Below, in pieces: positions 6,180 to 11,506 of a stretch of 11,506 nucleotides of DNA. Numbering within the stretch: position 1 is the first letter of the stretch; every line of letters begins with the position of its first letter. Under the pieces are notes generated by a model, which saw nothing but the letters and a program-made list of their open reading frames with translations, was not told the DNA's origin and ran no database searches. The position numbers were made by a program, and so were the translations under genes. The stretch spans positions 1 through 11,506 of the forward strand of contig WFQA01000284.1 of assembly GCA_015487255.1 (NCBI GenBank). The letters run 5' to 3'. The stretch comes from Paracoccaceae bacterium. Its GTDB lineage: Bacteria > Pseudomonadota > Alphaproteobacteria > Rhodobacterales > Rhodobacteraceae.

Positions 6180-7630
6180 CAGCTTTCAATCTCCCGCCAT
6201 TTACGGCCATCGCGGTGCAGCAGCGCCAGCGCATCCTCCGGGCCGGAGCCACCGGCATCATACCCCGCCGGGCGCGCGCTACTTTCCGCCCATGCGGCAA
6301 CCAACGGGTCCACCCAGCGCCAGGCTTCCTCCAGCTCGTCGCCGCGCATGAATAGCGTCTGGTCGCCCCGGATCACATCCATGATCAGCCGCTCATAGGC
6401 ATCCGGCCCGTGAAAATCCTCTCCCAGCGCCTCGGCAAAGCTCATGTCAAGCGGCACCTGCGCCAGCCGCATGCCGCCCGGCCCCGGCTCCTTGATGGTC
6501 ATGTTCAGGGTGATCCCCTCATCGGGTTGCAGCCGGATCACCAGCTCGTTGCTGCCCTGCGTGGCCATTTCGGGGAATATAGCATGGGGCGGCTTTTTAA
6601 ACACCACCACAATTTCAGATACCCGCGCGCGCAGCCGCTTGCCGGTGCGCAGATAAAACGGCACCCCGGCCCAGCGCCAGTTTTCCACCTCGACTTTCAG
6701 CGCCACAAAGCTTTCGGTTTTGCTCGCCGGGTTTTCGACATGGTCAAAATAGGAGCCTTCACCCCCCCCGCCCCGATATTGCCCGCGCACGGTTTCCTCC
6801 ACCCGCAACGGCTCCAGCGCGCGAATCACCTTGAGCTTTTCATCGCGCACGAAATCGGCGTTGAACTTGGCGGGCGGCTCCATTGCTGTCAGGCATAAAA
6901 GCTGCATCATGTGGTTTTGCACCATATCGCGCAGCGCGCCGGATTTGTCATAATAGCCGCCGCGCCCTTCCACCCCGATACTCTCGGCAACGGTGATCTG
7001 CACATGGTCTATATGCTGGCTGTTCCACAATGGCTCAAACAATGCGTTGGCAAAGCGGATCGCCATCAGGTTTTGCACGGTTTCCTTGCCGAGATAATGA
7101 TCGATCCGGTAGATCTGCTGCTCATCAAAACAGGCACCCAGCTGCGCGTTCAGCGCCTTGGCGGAGGCCAGATCATGGCCCAGCGGCTTTTCAACCACGA
7201 TCCGGCTTTGTGGTGTGGCAATGCCGTGCCTGTTGAGCCGTGTGGCGATCTCGCCAAACAGGCTCGGGCCAACCGATAGATAAAACGCCCGCACCACATC
7301 CGGGCGCAGTTTTTGGCCGAGATCAGCCCAGCCGGCATCGCCCATCACATCCACCACCAGATAATCCAGCGCGGCCAGAAAGGCTTTCAGCACCTTGGGC
7401 GCGGCCAGCGCTTCGGGCTCAAACTCCGCCAGCGCCTCGCGCACAAAATCCTGAAAGCTTTCGCGGCTCATCTGCCGGCGCGCCACGCCGATGATTTTGG
7501 CATTTGTTGGCATTTGCCCGTCCAGCATCCGCCTGAAAAGCGCGGGCAGCAGCTTGCGCCGGGCGAGGTCTCCGGTGGCACCAAAGATCACCAGATCAAA
7601 AGGGGTAACAGGAATGACGCGTGAAACCAT
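6179..7630 (-). CDS. zwf: Glucose-6-phosphate 1-dehydrogenase
   Basis: Oxidises glucose-6-phosphate to 6-phosphogluconolactone with NAD(P)+, opening the ED route. It is a 483-residue cytoplasmic enzyme of normal length. Visible features are the dinucleotide-binding FGATGDLARRKLLPAL (16-31), VVEKPLGHDL (145-154), the active-site RIDHYLGKE (175-183) with Asp177 and His178, His240 in MVQNHMMQLL as probable catalytic base, and WRWAGVPFYLRTGKRL (318-333). ATG 7628-7630 gives the usual N-terminus (MVSRVIPV.PFDLVIFGATGDL) and has GGGAAG (7640-7645) upstream. Longer starts at 7657 or 7696 add residues unlike the family and run through a palindrome and the presumed promoter region. It is first in the operon, so its promoter probably drives all seven genes. 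A glycine-rich insertion RGGGGEGS (286-293) is encoded by a run of eight G residues (plus-strand C at 6762-6769). Confidence 0.97.
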   Translation of the reverse strand: MVSRVIPVTPFDLVIFGATGDLARRKLLPALFRRMLDGQMPTNAKIIGVARRQMSRESFQDFVREALAEFEPEALAAPKVLKAFLAALDYLVVDVMGDAGWADLGQKLRPDVVRAFYLSVGPSLFGEIATRLNRHGIATPQSRIVVEKPLGHDLASAKALNAQLGACFDEQQIYRIDHYLGKETVQNLMAIRFANALFEPLWNSQHIDHVQITVAESIGVEGRGGYYDKSGALRDMVQNHMMQLLCLTAMEPPAKFNADFVRDEKLKVIRALEPLRVEETVRGQYRGGGGEGSYFDHVENPASKTESFVALKVEVENWRWAGVPFYLRTGKRLRARVSEIVVVFKKPPHAIFPEMATQGSNELVIRLQPDEGITLNMTIKEPGPGGMRLAQVPLDMSFAEALGEDFHGPDAYERLIMDVIRGDQTLFMRGDELEEAWRWVDPLVAAWAESSARPAGYDAGGSGPEDALALLHRDGRKWREIES

Positions 7631-7650
7631 GGCCGAATTCTTCCCGATCA

Positions 7651-7664
7651 GGCGCATATGCGCC
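7651..7664. promoter_or_regulatory. 14-bp perfect palindrome in the zwf leader (operator or mRNA hairpin)
   Basis: GGCGCATATGCGCC is self-complementary over all 14 bases. It lies 20 bp upstream of the zwf start codon and 5 bp upstream of its GGGAAG ribosome-binding sequence. As DNA it could be a dimeric-repressor operator. As RNA it could fold as a five-pair GC-rich stem with an AUAU loop right beside the ribosome-binding site. The function is inferred from position only; by chance a 14-bp palindrome would be expected about 0.7 times in a window of this length. Confidence 0.4.
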
Positions 7665-7716
7665 AATGTTAGAATTGATCGCGGCGGAGCATTCACCCAA
7701 CCGCTGGGCCACCTGT

Positions 7717-7744
7717 TTCCTAGCAGTTCTCAACGCCGCGTCAA
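7717..7744 (-). promoter_or_regulatory. Candidate sigma-70-type promoter for the zwf operon
   Basis: On the minus strand TTGACG (7739-7744) is followed after 16 bp by TAGGAA (7717-7722), preceded by TG at an extended -10-like position. The -35 matches the consensus at five of six positions, the -10 at only three. Transcription would begin near 7710, leaving a leader of about 80 nt that contains the palindrome at 7651-7664. It is the best -35-like element in the region, but the weak -10 keeps this tentative. Confidence 0.35.
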
Positions 7745-7920
7745 GCGCTGCTTTTTGAATTTTGCAGCCTTTCGGCACAAAATGTGATTCCCCCAGATCA
7801 TGCGGCCGACGGGATGTTCGGGGTCAAAGTTACGATAAAGTGAAACGAATTCCTCTGGTTTTGCCACCTTGGGGTGTATTTTTTTCACGAAACTATCTGT
7901 AAAATCTTTCCCTGGTGCGC

Positions 7921-7984
7921 AATCGCCTGATTCTGCGGTGTTTGAACAAATTGCGCTTTTATCATCGGATAAGATTGCGTAATC
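7921..7984. repeat. Two short palindromes in mirror arrangement upstream of the transporter gene
   Basis: AATC-gcct-GATT (7921-7932) and GATT-gcgt-AATC (7973-7984) are each imperfect palindromes with a 4-nt centre, 52 bp apart start to start. Longer matching arms join them: CGCAATC (7918-7924) is the reverse complement of GATTGCG (7973-7979), and CCTGATT (7926-7932) is the reverse complement of AATCAGG (7981-7987). GGTGCGCA also occurs directly at 7914-7921 and 7986-7993. The position just before the GTG start at 8016 suggests a regulatory role such as protein binding with looping, which is an inference. Confidence 0.35.
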
Positions 7985-8005
7985 AGGTGCGCACGGATAT
8001 GCGAC

Positions 8006-8010
8006 GGGAG
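8006..8010 (+). promoter_or_regulatory. Ribosome-binding site deciding the GTG start of the MMPL gene
   Basis: GGGAG at 8006-8010 is followed by five bases (AAAAG) and then GTG at 8016-8018. This is a strong Shine-Dalgarno sequence at normal spacing and supports the GTG as start. No in-frame ATG occurs at a suitable distance: the nearest upstream ATG (7999) is in another frame and stops after six codons, and the first in-frame internal ATG is codon 24, inside the first membrane segment. Confidence 0.7.
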
Positions 8011-8015
8011 AAAAG

Positions 8016-10301
8016 GTGAGCGTCTGGTTTTTGATATTGCGCGGCATCTTTCGCCTGCAGCGGCGATGCTTCGCCTATAAGCGCATGGTTTTGCTGGTTA
8101 CCGGATTGCTGGTGGCGCTGGTTGGTTACGGCGCGTTCGAGGTCAAAACCTCCAATGACCCGTTTTTGCTGTTTGGCCCCGGCAATACCTATCGCCAGAA
8201 ACTGGAGCGCCAGAACGAAGCCTTTGGCGAAACCAACCAGACCCTGATGTTGCTGGCGGTCAAATCCACCGCCGAGCGCCCGCGGCTATTGCAAGCCGAG
8301 CGCGCGCTTTTCATGATTCTCGATGACCCGGATAGTGAATTTGCGCTCTCGGATATGACCAGCTTCACCAGCGTTTCCAGCCTGCTGCCCGCATTGGGCT
8401 ACCCGCTGGACCTGACCTCGCTGGAGGAAGTTGAGATCCTGCTCGATGAGCGCCCGGCACTGGGGGAGGTGTTTTTCAACGATCCCCATACCGCGACCAT
8501 TATTTCGATCAAGCTTGATCTGGAAGACCAAAGCGATGCCGGGCTGCAACGGGCTTATGGTGAGCAGCAGGCACTGGCCGAGCATATGCGCAGCCTGTTT
8601 CCCGATGTGGATGTGGCCTTTACCGGCTCGGTCTCCATGGGTGAGGCCCTGCGGGACGGGCTGAGCTTTGACCGCAAATTCCTGTTTCCGCTGACCCTGG
8701 TGGTCAATTTTCTGGTGCTTTTGCTGGCGTTTCGCAGCCTGCGCATTGCGTTGGCGGCTTTGGGCACCGGGGTGATTTCGGTGCTGCTCACCACCGGGCT
8801 GGCGGGCTGGAGCGGCTATGTTTTTGCCACGGCGGCGGTGTCGTCTTTTTCCATTATCATGACCCTGACCATCGCCTCGATCATCCATATCATCCATTCG
8901 ATCGGCCAGCGCCAGCGCAACCTGCCTTTCCAAAAACGCGATGCGCTGATCATGGCCAGTTTTCGCAAGCTCGCGGTGCCGGTCATTTTGGCCCATGCCA
9001 CCACGGCGGTTGGGTTTTTATCGCTCAACTGGGCCGATGCCCCGGCTTTTCAGGCCATGGGCAACCTTGTGGCGATCGGGCTGATCTTTTCGCTGATCAT
9101 CGTGCTTTTGGTTGCGCCGGTGATTCTGGCCATGGGTTGTGGCCAGATGCAGGTCCGTGATGAGGGCGCGCGCTGGCTCAGCCGGGTGCTGACCAAAACA
9201 TGGGCGCGCGGGCCGAAGTTTTGGGGGCTGCTGGTTGGGCTGGCCGCGATTGTGGCGGTGGCCGGGCTGGTGCGCACCACCTTTGACGACCAGTTCATCC
9301 GCTTCTTTCCAGAAGACCACCCTTTGCGGCAAAATATCCAGACCATCGCTGACAATATGGGCTGGTCACAAACCGTCGATCTGGTGTTGCGCTATGACGA
9401 GGGTGAGCTGCTTACCCCCCAAAGCTTTCAGCAGCTTTCCGATCTGGTGGGCGAGTTACAGGCGCTGGAGCAGGTGGTCGATATCCGCAGCCCGCTGCCG
9501 ATCGTGCAAAATTGCCTTGAACTGCGCACCCCGCCTTATGAAGGCGCACTGAAAGACGTGCCGGAAAAAATGCTGAATTTCTGCGTGCGCTCCAATTATT
9601 ACGTGACCGAGGAATTCGGCAACGCCACCTTTGCCGCTGATTTTCGCGAGCTGCGCATGAGCCTTTTGATCCAGCGCCAAAGCTCGGCCCATGTGCGCGA
9701 ACTGGCCGAAACCGTTGAGACCATGGCACAAGAAGCCGGGTTTGTCGGGGATCGCGCGGCGGTGTCGGGGGTGAATGTGATGTCGGCCTATCTTTCCAAG
9801 GTCAACACCCAGTCGATGCTGCTTGGCTCGGCTATTGCCATGGTGGTGGTTTCGATCCTGATCGGGGTGTTTTTGCGCTCGCTGCCGCTGGCGCTGCTCA
9901 GTATCTTTCCCAATTTCATGCCGGCGATGGCATCATTGGGGCTGTGGGTCTGGATCAATGGCGAGGTCGGCATGGCGGCTTCGATCATTGCCGCGCTCAC
10001 TTTTGGCATTGTGGTGGATGATACAATCCACATTCTTTACGCGCTCAACCGGGGCCGAAAAAAGCAAACCAACCGCGGGGTGCAGCGGGTGTTGCAAAAT
10101 GTCTTCCCCGGTGTGCTGACCACCACCTCCACCCTTGGCTTTGGCTTTGCCCTGCTGACGCTGAGCGGATTCGCGATCAACCAGCAGCTTGGCTTTTTAA
10201 CCGCCGCCACCATTTTCATCGCCTTTTTGTTTGATCTGTTTGTGCTGCCCGGGCTTTACATTATTTTCATGGGCCGCAGCCGGAAACGCAAAAAAACCTG
10301 A
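8016..10301 (+). CDS. RND-superfamily MMPL-type transporter (12 predicted membrane segments)
   Basis: A 761-residue inner-membrane protein with the two-fold RND layout. Segment 1 (about 24-42) is followed by a large extracytoplasmic loop (43-221), then segments 2-6 (about 222-374). Segment 7 (402-420) is followed by a second loop (421-599), then segments 8-12 (600-752). The tail is basic (RSRKRKKT). The first loop begins with TSNDPFLLFGPGN, and the second with TTFDDQFIRFFPEDHP; paired loop starts like these are typical of COG1033/MMPL exporters. The C-terminal half carries the relay-like GIVVDDTIHILYALNR (664-679) with Asp668-Asp669; the matching N-terminal stretch TLTIASIIHIIHS (283-295) has no acidic residue. 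No signal peptide is needed. Such proteins often move lipids or hydrophobic compounds using the proton gradient; the substrate is unknown and there is no adjacent membrane-fusion or outer-membrane partner. It is read divergently from zwf. Confidence 0.85.
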   Translation: MSVWFLILRGIFRLQRRCFAYKRMVLLVTGLLVALVGYGAFEVKTSNDPFLLFGPGNTYRQKLERQNEAFGETNQTLMLLAVKSTAERPRLLQAERALFMILDDPDSEFALSDMTSFTSVSSLLPALGYPLDLTSLEEVEILLDERPALGEVFFNDPHTATIISIKLDLEDQSDAGLQRAYGEQQALAEHMRSLFPDVDVAFTGSVSMGEALRDGLSFDRKFLFPLTLVVNFLVLLLAFRSLRIALAALGTGVISVLLTTGLAGWSGYVFATAAVSSFSIIMTLTIASIIHIIHSIGQRQRNLPFQKRDALIMASFRKLAVPVILAHATTAVGFLSLNWADAPAFQAMGNLVAIGLIFSLIIVLLVAPVILAMGCGQMQVRDEGARWLSRVLTKTWARGPKFWGLLVGLAAIVAVAGLVRTTFDDQFIRFFPEDHPLRQNIQTIADNMGWSQTVDLVLRYDEGELLTPQSFQQLSDLVGELQALEQVVDIRSPLPIVQNCLELRTPPYEGALKDVPEKMLNFCVRSNYYVTEEFGNATFAADFRELRMSLLIQRQSSAHVRELAETVETMAQEAGFVGDRAAVSGVNVMSAYLSKVNTQSMLLGSAIAMVVVSILIGVFLRSLPLALLSIFPNFMPAMASLGLWVWINGEVGMAASIIAALTFGIVVDDTIHILYALNRGRKKQTNRGVQRVLQNVFPGVLTTTSTLGFGFALLTLSGFAINQQLGFLTAATIFIAFLFDLFVLPGLYIIFMGRSRKRKKT

Positions 10302-10342
10302 GCAGCTCCGGCGCGGCATATTCGCCCATCGCCCGCAAGCGC

Positions 10343-10372
10343 TTGATTCCCGCCCCGCCCGGCTTTTATAAG
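10343..10372 (+). promoter_or_regulatory. Candidate sigma-70-type promoter for mrp
   Basis: In the 119-bp gap after the transporter gene, TTGATT (10343-10348) and TATAAG (10367-10372) are spaced 18 bp apart, matching consensus at four and five of six positions. A 10-bp perfect palindrome, CAAGCGCTTG (10336-10345), overlaps the -35 element and could be an operator, though palindromes this short are common by chance. No intrinsic terminator is evident between the transporter stop and this site, so read-through from upstream is also possible. Confidence 0.45.
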
Positions 10373-10409
10373 ACGAGTGAATTGCTCGGGTATTAGGCCC
10401 GATTCAAGC

Positions 10410-10414
10410 GGGGA
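10410..10414 (+). promoter_or_regulatory. Ribosome-binding site choosing the second of two in-frame ATGs for mrp
   Basis: GGGGA at 10410-10414 directly abuts the ATG at 10415, which is too close for initiation, but is 6 nt from the in-frame ATG at 10421. This favours 10421 as the true start and gives a protein beginning MASKEQVLKAL. Confidence 0.65.
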
Positions 10415-10420
10415 ATGGAA

Positions 10421-11506
10421 ATGGCAAGCAAAGAACAGGTTTTGAAGGCACTGGTCAGTGTAACCGCACCGGGGCTGAAAGAGGATATCGTCTCGGACGG
10501 GCTGGTTTCGGATATTATCATCGACGCGGGCAAGGTGGTGTTTTCCATCACTGTGCCCGATGCCCTGCACGGCGACCCGACCGCCCTGCAAAAAGCCGCC
10601 GAGCGCGCGGTGCTGGCGCTGGACGGGGTCAAAACCGCGCTGATCGCCCTGACCGCCGAAGCCGCCCCGCAAGCCGCCCCGGAAGTGCCCAGCCTGAAAA
10701 AGCGCAAGGAGCGCCCGGTTGGCCCGGATATGCGCCCTGATTCAGCGGCAATTCCCGGCATAAAATCCATTCTGGCGGTGGCTTCGGGCAAGGGCGGGGT
10801 TGGCAAATCCACCACTGCGGCCAATCTGGCACTGGCGCTTTCCGGGCTTGGCCTGAAGGTTGGCCTGCTCGATGCGGATATCTACGGCCCCTCTCTGCCG
10901 CGCCTGTTTGGCATGGTCACTGACCGCCCCGAGCTGAAGGGGGATGTGCTCCACGCGATGGATAAATACGGCATCAAGGTGATGTCGATGGGGTTTTTGA
11001 TGGAGGAGGACAACCCGGTGATCTGGCGTGGTCCGATGGTGGTTTCCGCGCTGATGCAAATGCTGCGCGAAGTGGCCTGGGGGCCGCTTGATGTGCTGGT
11101 GCTTGATATGCCGCCGGGCACGGGTGATACCCAGCTCACCCTGGCCCAGCAGGTGCCGGTGGCGGGGGCGGTTATTGTCTCCACCCCGCAGGATCTGGCA
11201 CTGATCGATGCCCGCAAGGGGCTGAAAATGTTTGAAAATGTCGATGTGCCCATCCTTGGCATTGTGGAAAATATGAGCACATTCATTTGCCCCCATTGCG
11301 GCGAACGTTCGGATATTTTCGGCCATGGTGGTGCGCAGGAGGAATCCGCCAAGCTCGGCGTGCCTTTCCTTGGCGGCATTCCGTTGCATATGGATATCCG
11401 CAAATATTCCGACAAAGGCACCCCGGTGGTGATCGCCGAGCCAGACGGCCCGCACGCCAAAATCTTCGAGACCATCGCTTTGAAAGTGGCGGCACAGCTC
11501 AACCCG
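10421..11506 (+). CDS. mrp: Mrp/ApbC (NBP35-type) Fe-S cluster carrier P-loop ATPase, 3' end beyond window
   Basis: 362 residues are visible with no stop before the right edge; the family usually runs about 350-390, so little is missing. The N-terminal MIP18/DUF59-like domain (1-80) contains APGLKEDIVSDGLVSDIII. It is followed by an Ala/Pro and Lys/Arg-rich linker (80-105). The ATPase domain has the deviant Walker A ASGKGGVGKST (121-131), LLDADIYGPSLPRLFG (149-164), WRGPMVVSALMQ (202-213), the Walker B-like VLDMPPGTGDTQLT (227-240), and the cluster-binding C-P-H-C pair (Cys290, Cys293). These proteins are cytosolic scaffolds or carriers that deliver 4Fe-4S clusters to target enzymes. It probably has its own promoter. 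The 4Fe-4S-type Edd of the neighbouring operon could be a client, but that is only a suggestion from proximity. Confidence 0.93.
   Translation, partial: MASKEQVLKALVSVTAPGLKEDIVSDGLVSDIIIDAGKVVFSITVPDALHGDPTALQKAAERAVLALDGVKTALIALTAEAAPQAAPEVPSLKKRKERPVGPDMRPDSAAIPGIKSILAVASGKGGVGKSTTAANLALALSGLGLKVGLLDADIYGPSLPRLFGMVTDRPELKGDVLHAMDKYGIKVMSMGFLMEEDNPVIWRGPMVVSALMQMLREVAWGPLDVLVLDMPPGTGDTQLTLAQQVPVAGAVIVSTPQDLALIDARKGLKMFENVDVPILGIVENMSTFICPHCGERSDIFGHGGAQEESAKLGVPFLGGIPLHMDIRKYSDKGTPVVIAEPDGPHAKIFETIALKVAAQLNP

Larger units (their letters stand above)
262..7630 (-). other. Seven-gene Entner-Doudoroff operon zwf-pgl-edd-PPOX-eda-pgi-rluA
   Basis: All seven genes are on the minus strand with minimal spacing. 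zwf/pgl overlap by 1 nt (TGATG at 6177-6181). pgl and edd are 3 nt apart. edd and PPOX overlap by 4 nt (ATGA at 3690-3693). PPOX and eda are 4 nt apart, eda and pgi 1 nt apart, and pgi/rluA overlap by 11 nt. No internal gap is large enough for an ordinary promoter, so a single transcript starting upstream of zwf is expected, with translational coupling at several junctions. The gene order follows the reaction order for the first three enzymes. Confidence 0.85.
7631..8015. other. Divergent intergenic region between zwf and the MMPL transporter gene
   Basis: This 385-bp stretch separates two divergently read genes and holds the leaders and presumably the promoters of both. My hand count for 7741-7980 is 108 G+C in 240 bases (45%), against 38 in 60 (63%) for a sample line inside edd. 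It contains a 14-bp palindrome near zwf, a candidate zwf promoter, a T7 tract at 7878-7884, and two mirror-arranged short palindromes near the transporter start. A minus-strand frame of 105 codons (7730-8047) is open here, but nothing supports translation strongly. I see no tRNA and no recognised riboswitch. Confidence 0.7.

Noticed and set aside
4770..6398. A 542-codon plus-strand open frame antisense to edd, pgl and the end of zwf
   Set aside because: It lies opposite three genes with clear catalytic motifs, its translation has no recognisable domain and is rich in His, Arg, Pro and Gln, which is typical of the complement of GC-biased coding sequence.
7631..7696. Upstream start codons for zwf at 7657 and 7696
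   Set aside because: They add residues unlike the family N-terminus, and the ATG at 7657 sits inside the palindrome. The start at 7630 has a ribosome-binding sequence and gives the expected N-terminus.
7999..8019. Six-codon leader frame (MRREKR) whose stop overlaps the GTG start of the transporter gene
   Set aside because: Too short to judge, it has no good ribosome-binding site of its own, and its body coincides with the transporter ribosome-binding site.
10386..10402. Small hairpin TCGGG-N7-CCCGA upstream of mrp as a terminator
   Set aside because: Only five base pairs with no T-tract, and it lies downstream of the candidate mrp promoter.

Overview
The window looks like chromosomal DNA of an alphaproteobacterium, most likely in or near the Rhodobacterales (roseobacter/Rhodobacter-like). 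I infer this from the roughly 60+% GC coding sequence, the linked Entner-Doudoroff genes, the style of the protein sequences, and a terminal VWA-protein domain of a kind I associate with that order. No sequence search was possible, so the lineage is an inference.

Layout. (1) Positions 2-265, + strand: the C-terminal end of a probable VWA-domain protein whose body lies upstream of the window. (2) Positions 262-7630, - strand: one tightly packed gene train read right to left, zwf - pgl - edd - PPOX flavoprotein - eda - pgi - rluA. Junctions range from an 11-nt overlap to a 4-nt gap, so it is almost certainly one operon. Its end overlaps the convergent VWA gene by 4 nt at the self-complementary TTAA. 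(3) Positions 7631-8015: a 385-bp divergent intergenic region, AT-rich compared with its surroundings, holding the predicted zwf promoter, a 14-bp perfect palindrome in the zwf leader and two small mirror-arranged palindromes upstream of the next gene. (4) Positions 8016-10301, + strand: a 761-residue RND/MMPL-type membrane transporter with a GTG start. (5) Positions 10421-11506, + strand: mrp/apbC, a P-loop ATPase for Fe-S cluster handling, open at the right edge of the window.

How the genes fit together. Zwf, Pgl, Edd and Eda make a complete Entner-Doudoroff route from glucose-6-phosphate to pyruvate and glyceraldehyde-3-phosphate. Pgi links fructose-6-phosphate to that route and would allow a cyclic or gluconeogenic mode. 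No 6-phosphogluconate dehydrogenase, phosphofructokinase, glucokinase or dedicated regulator is present in the window. Two genes in the operon are not obviously carbon metabolism: an FMN-binding PPOX-fold protein translationally coupled to edd, and an RluA-type RNA pseudouridine synthase that starts inside the end of pgi.

Most of the window is well-understood core metabolism. I see no mobile element, CRISPR array, tRNA or rRNA, and no convincing new defence or biosynthetic system. The points most worth checking are the flavoprotein inside the ED operon, the zwf leader hairpin, the unusual intergenic region, and the transporter's asymmetric loss of acidic relay residues.
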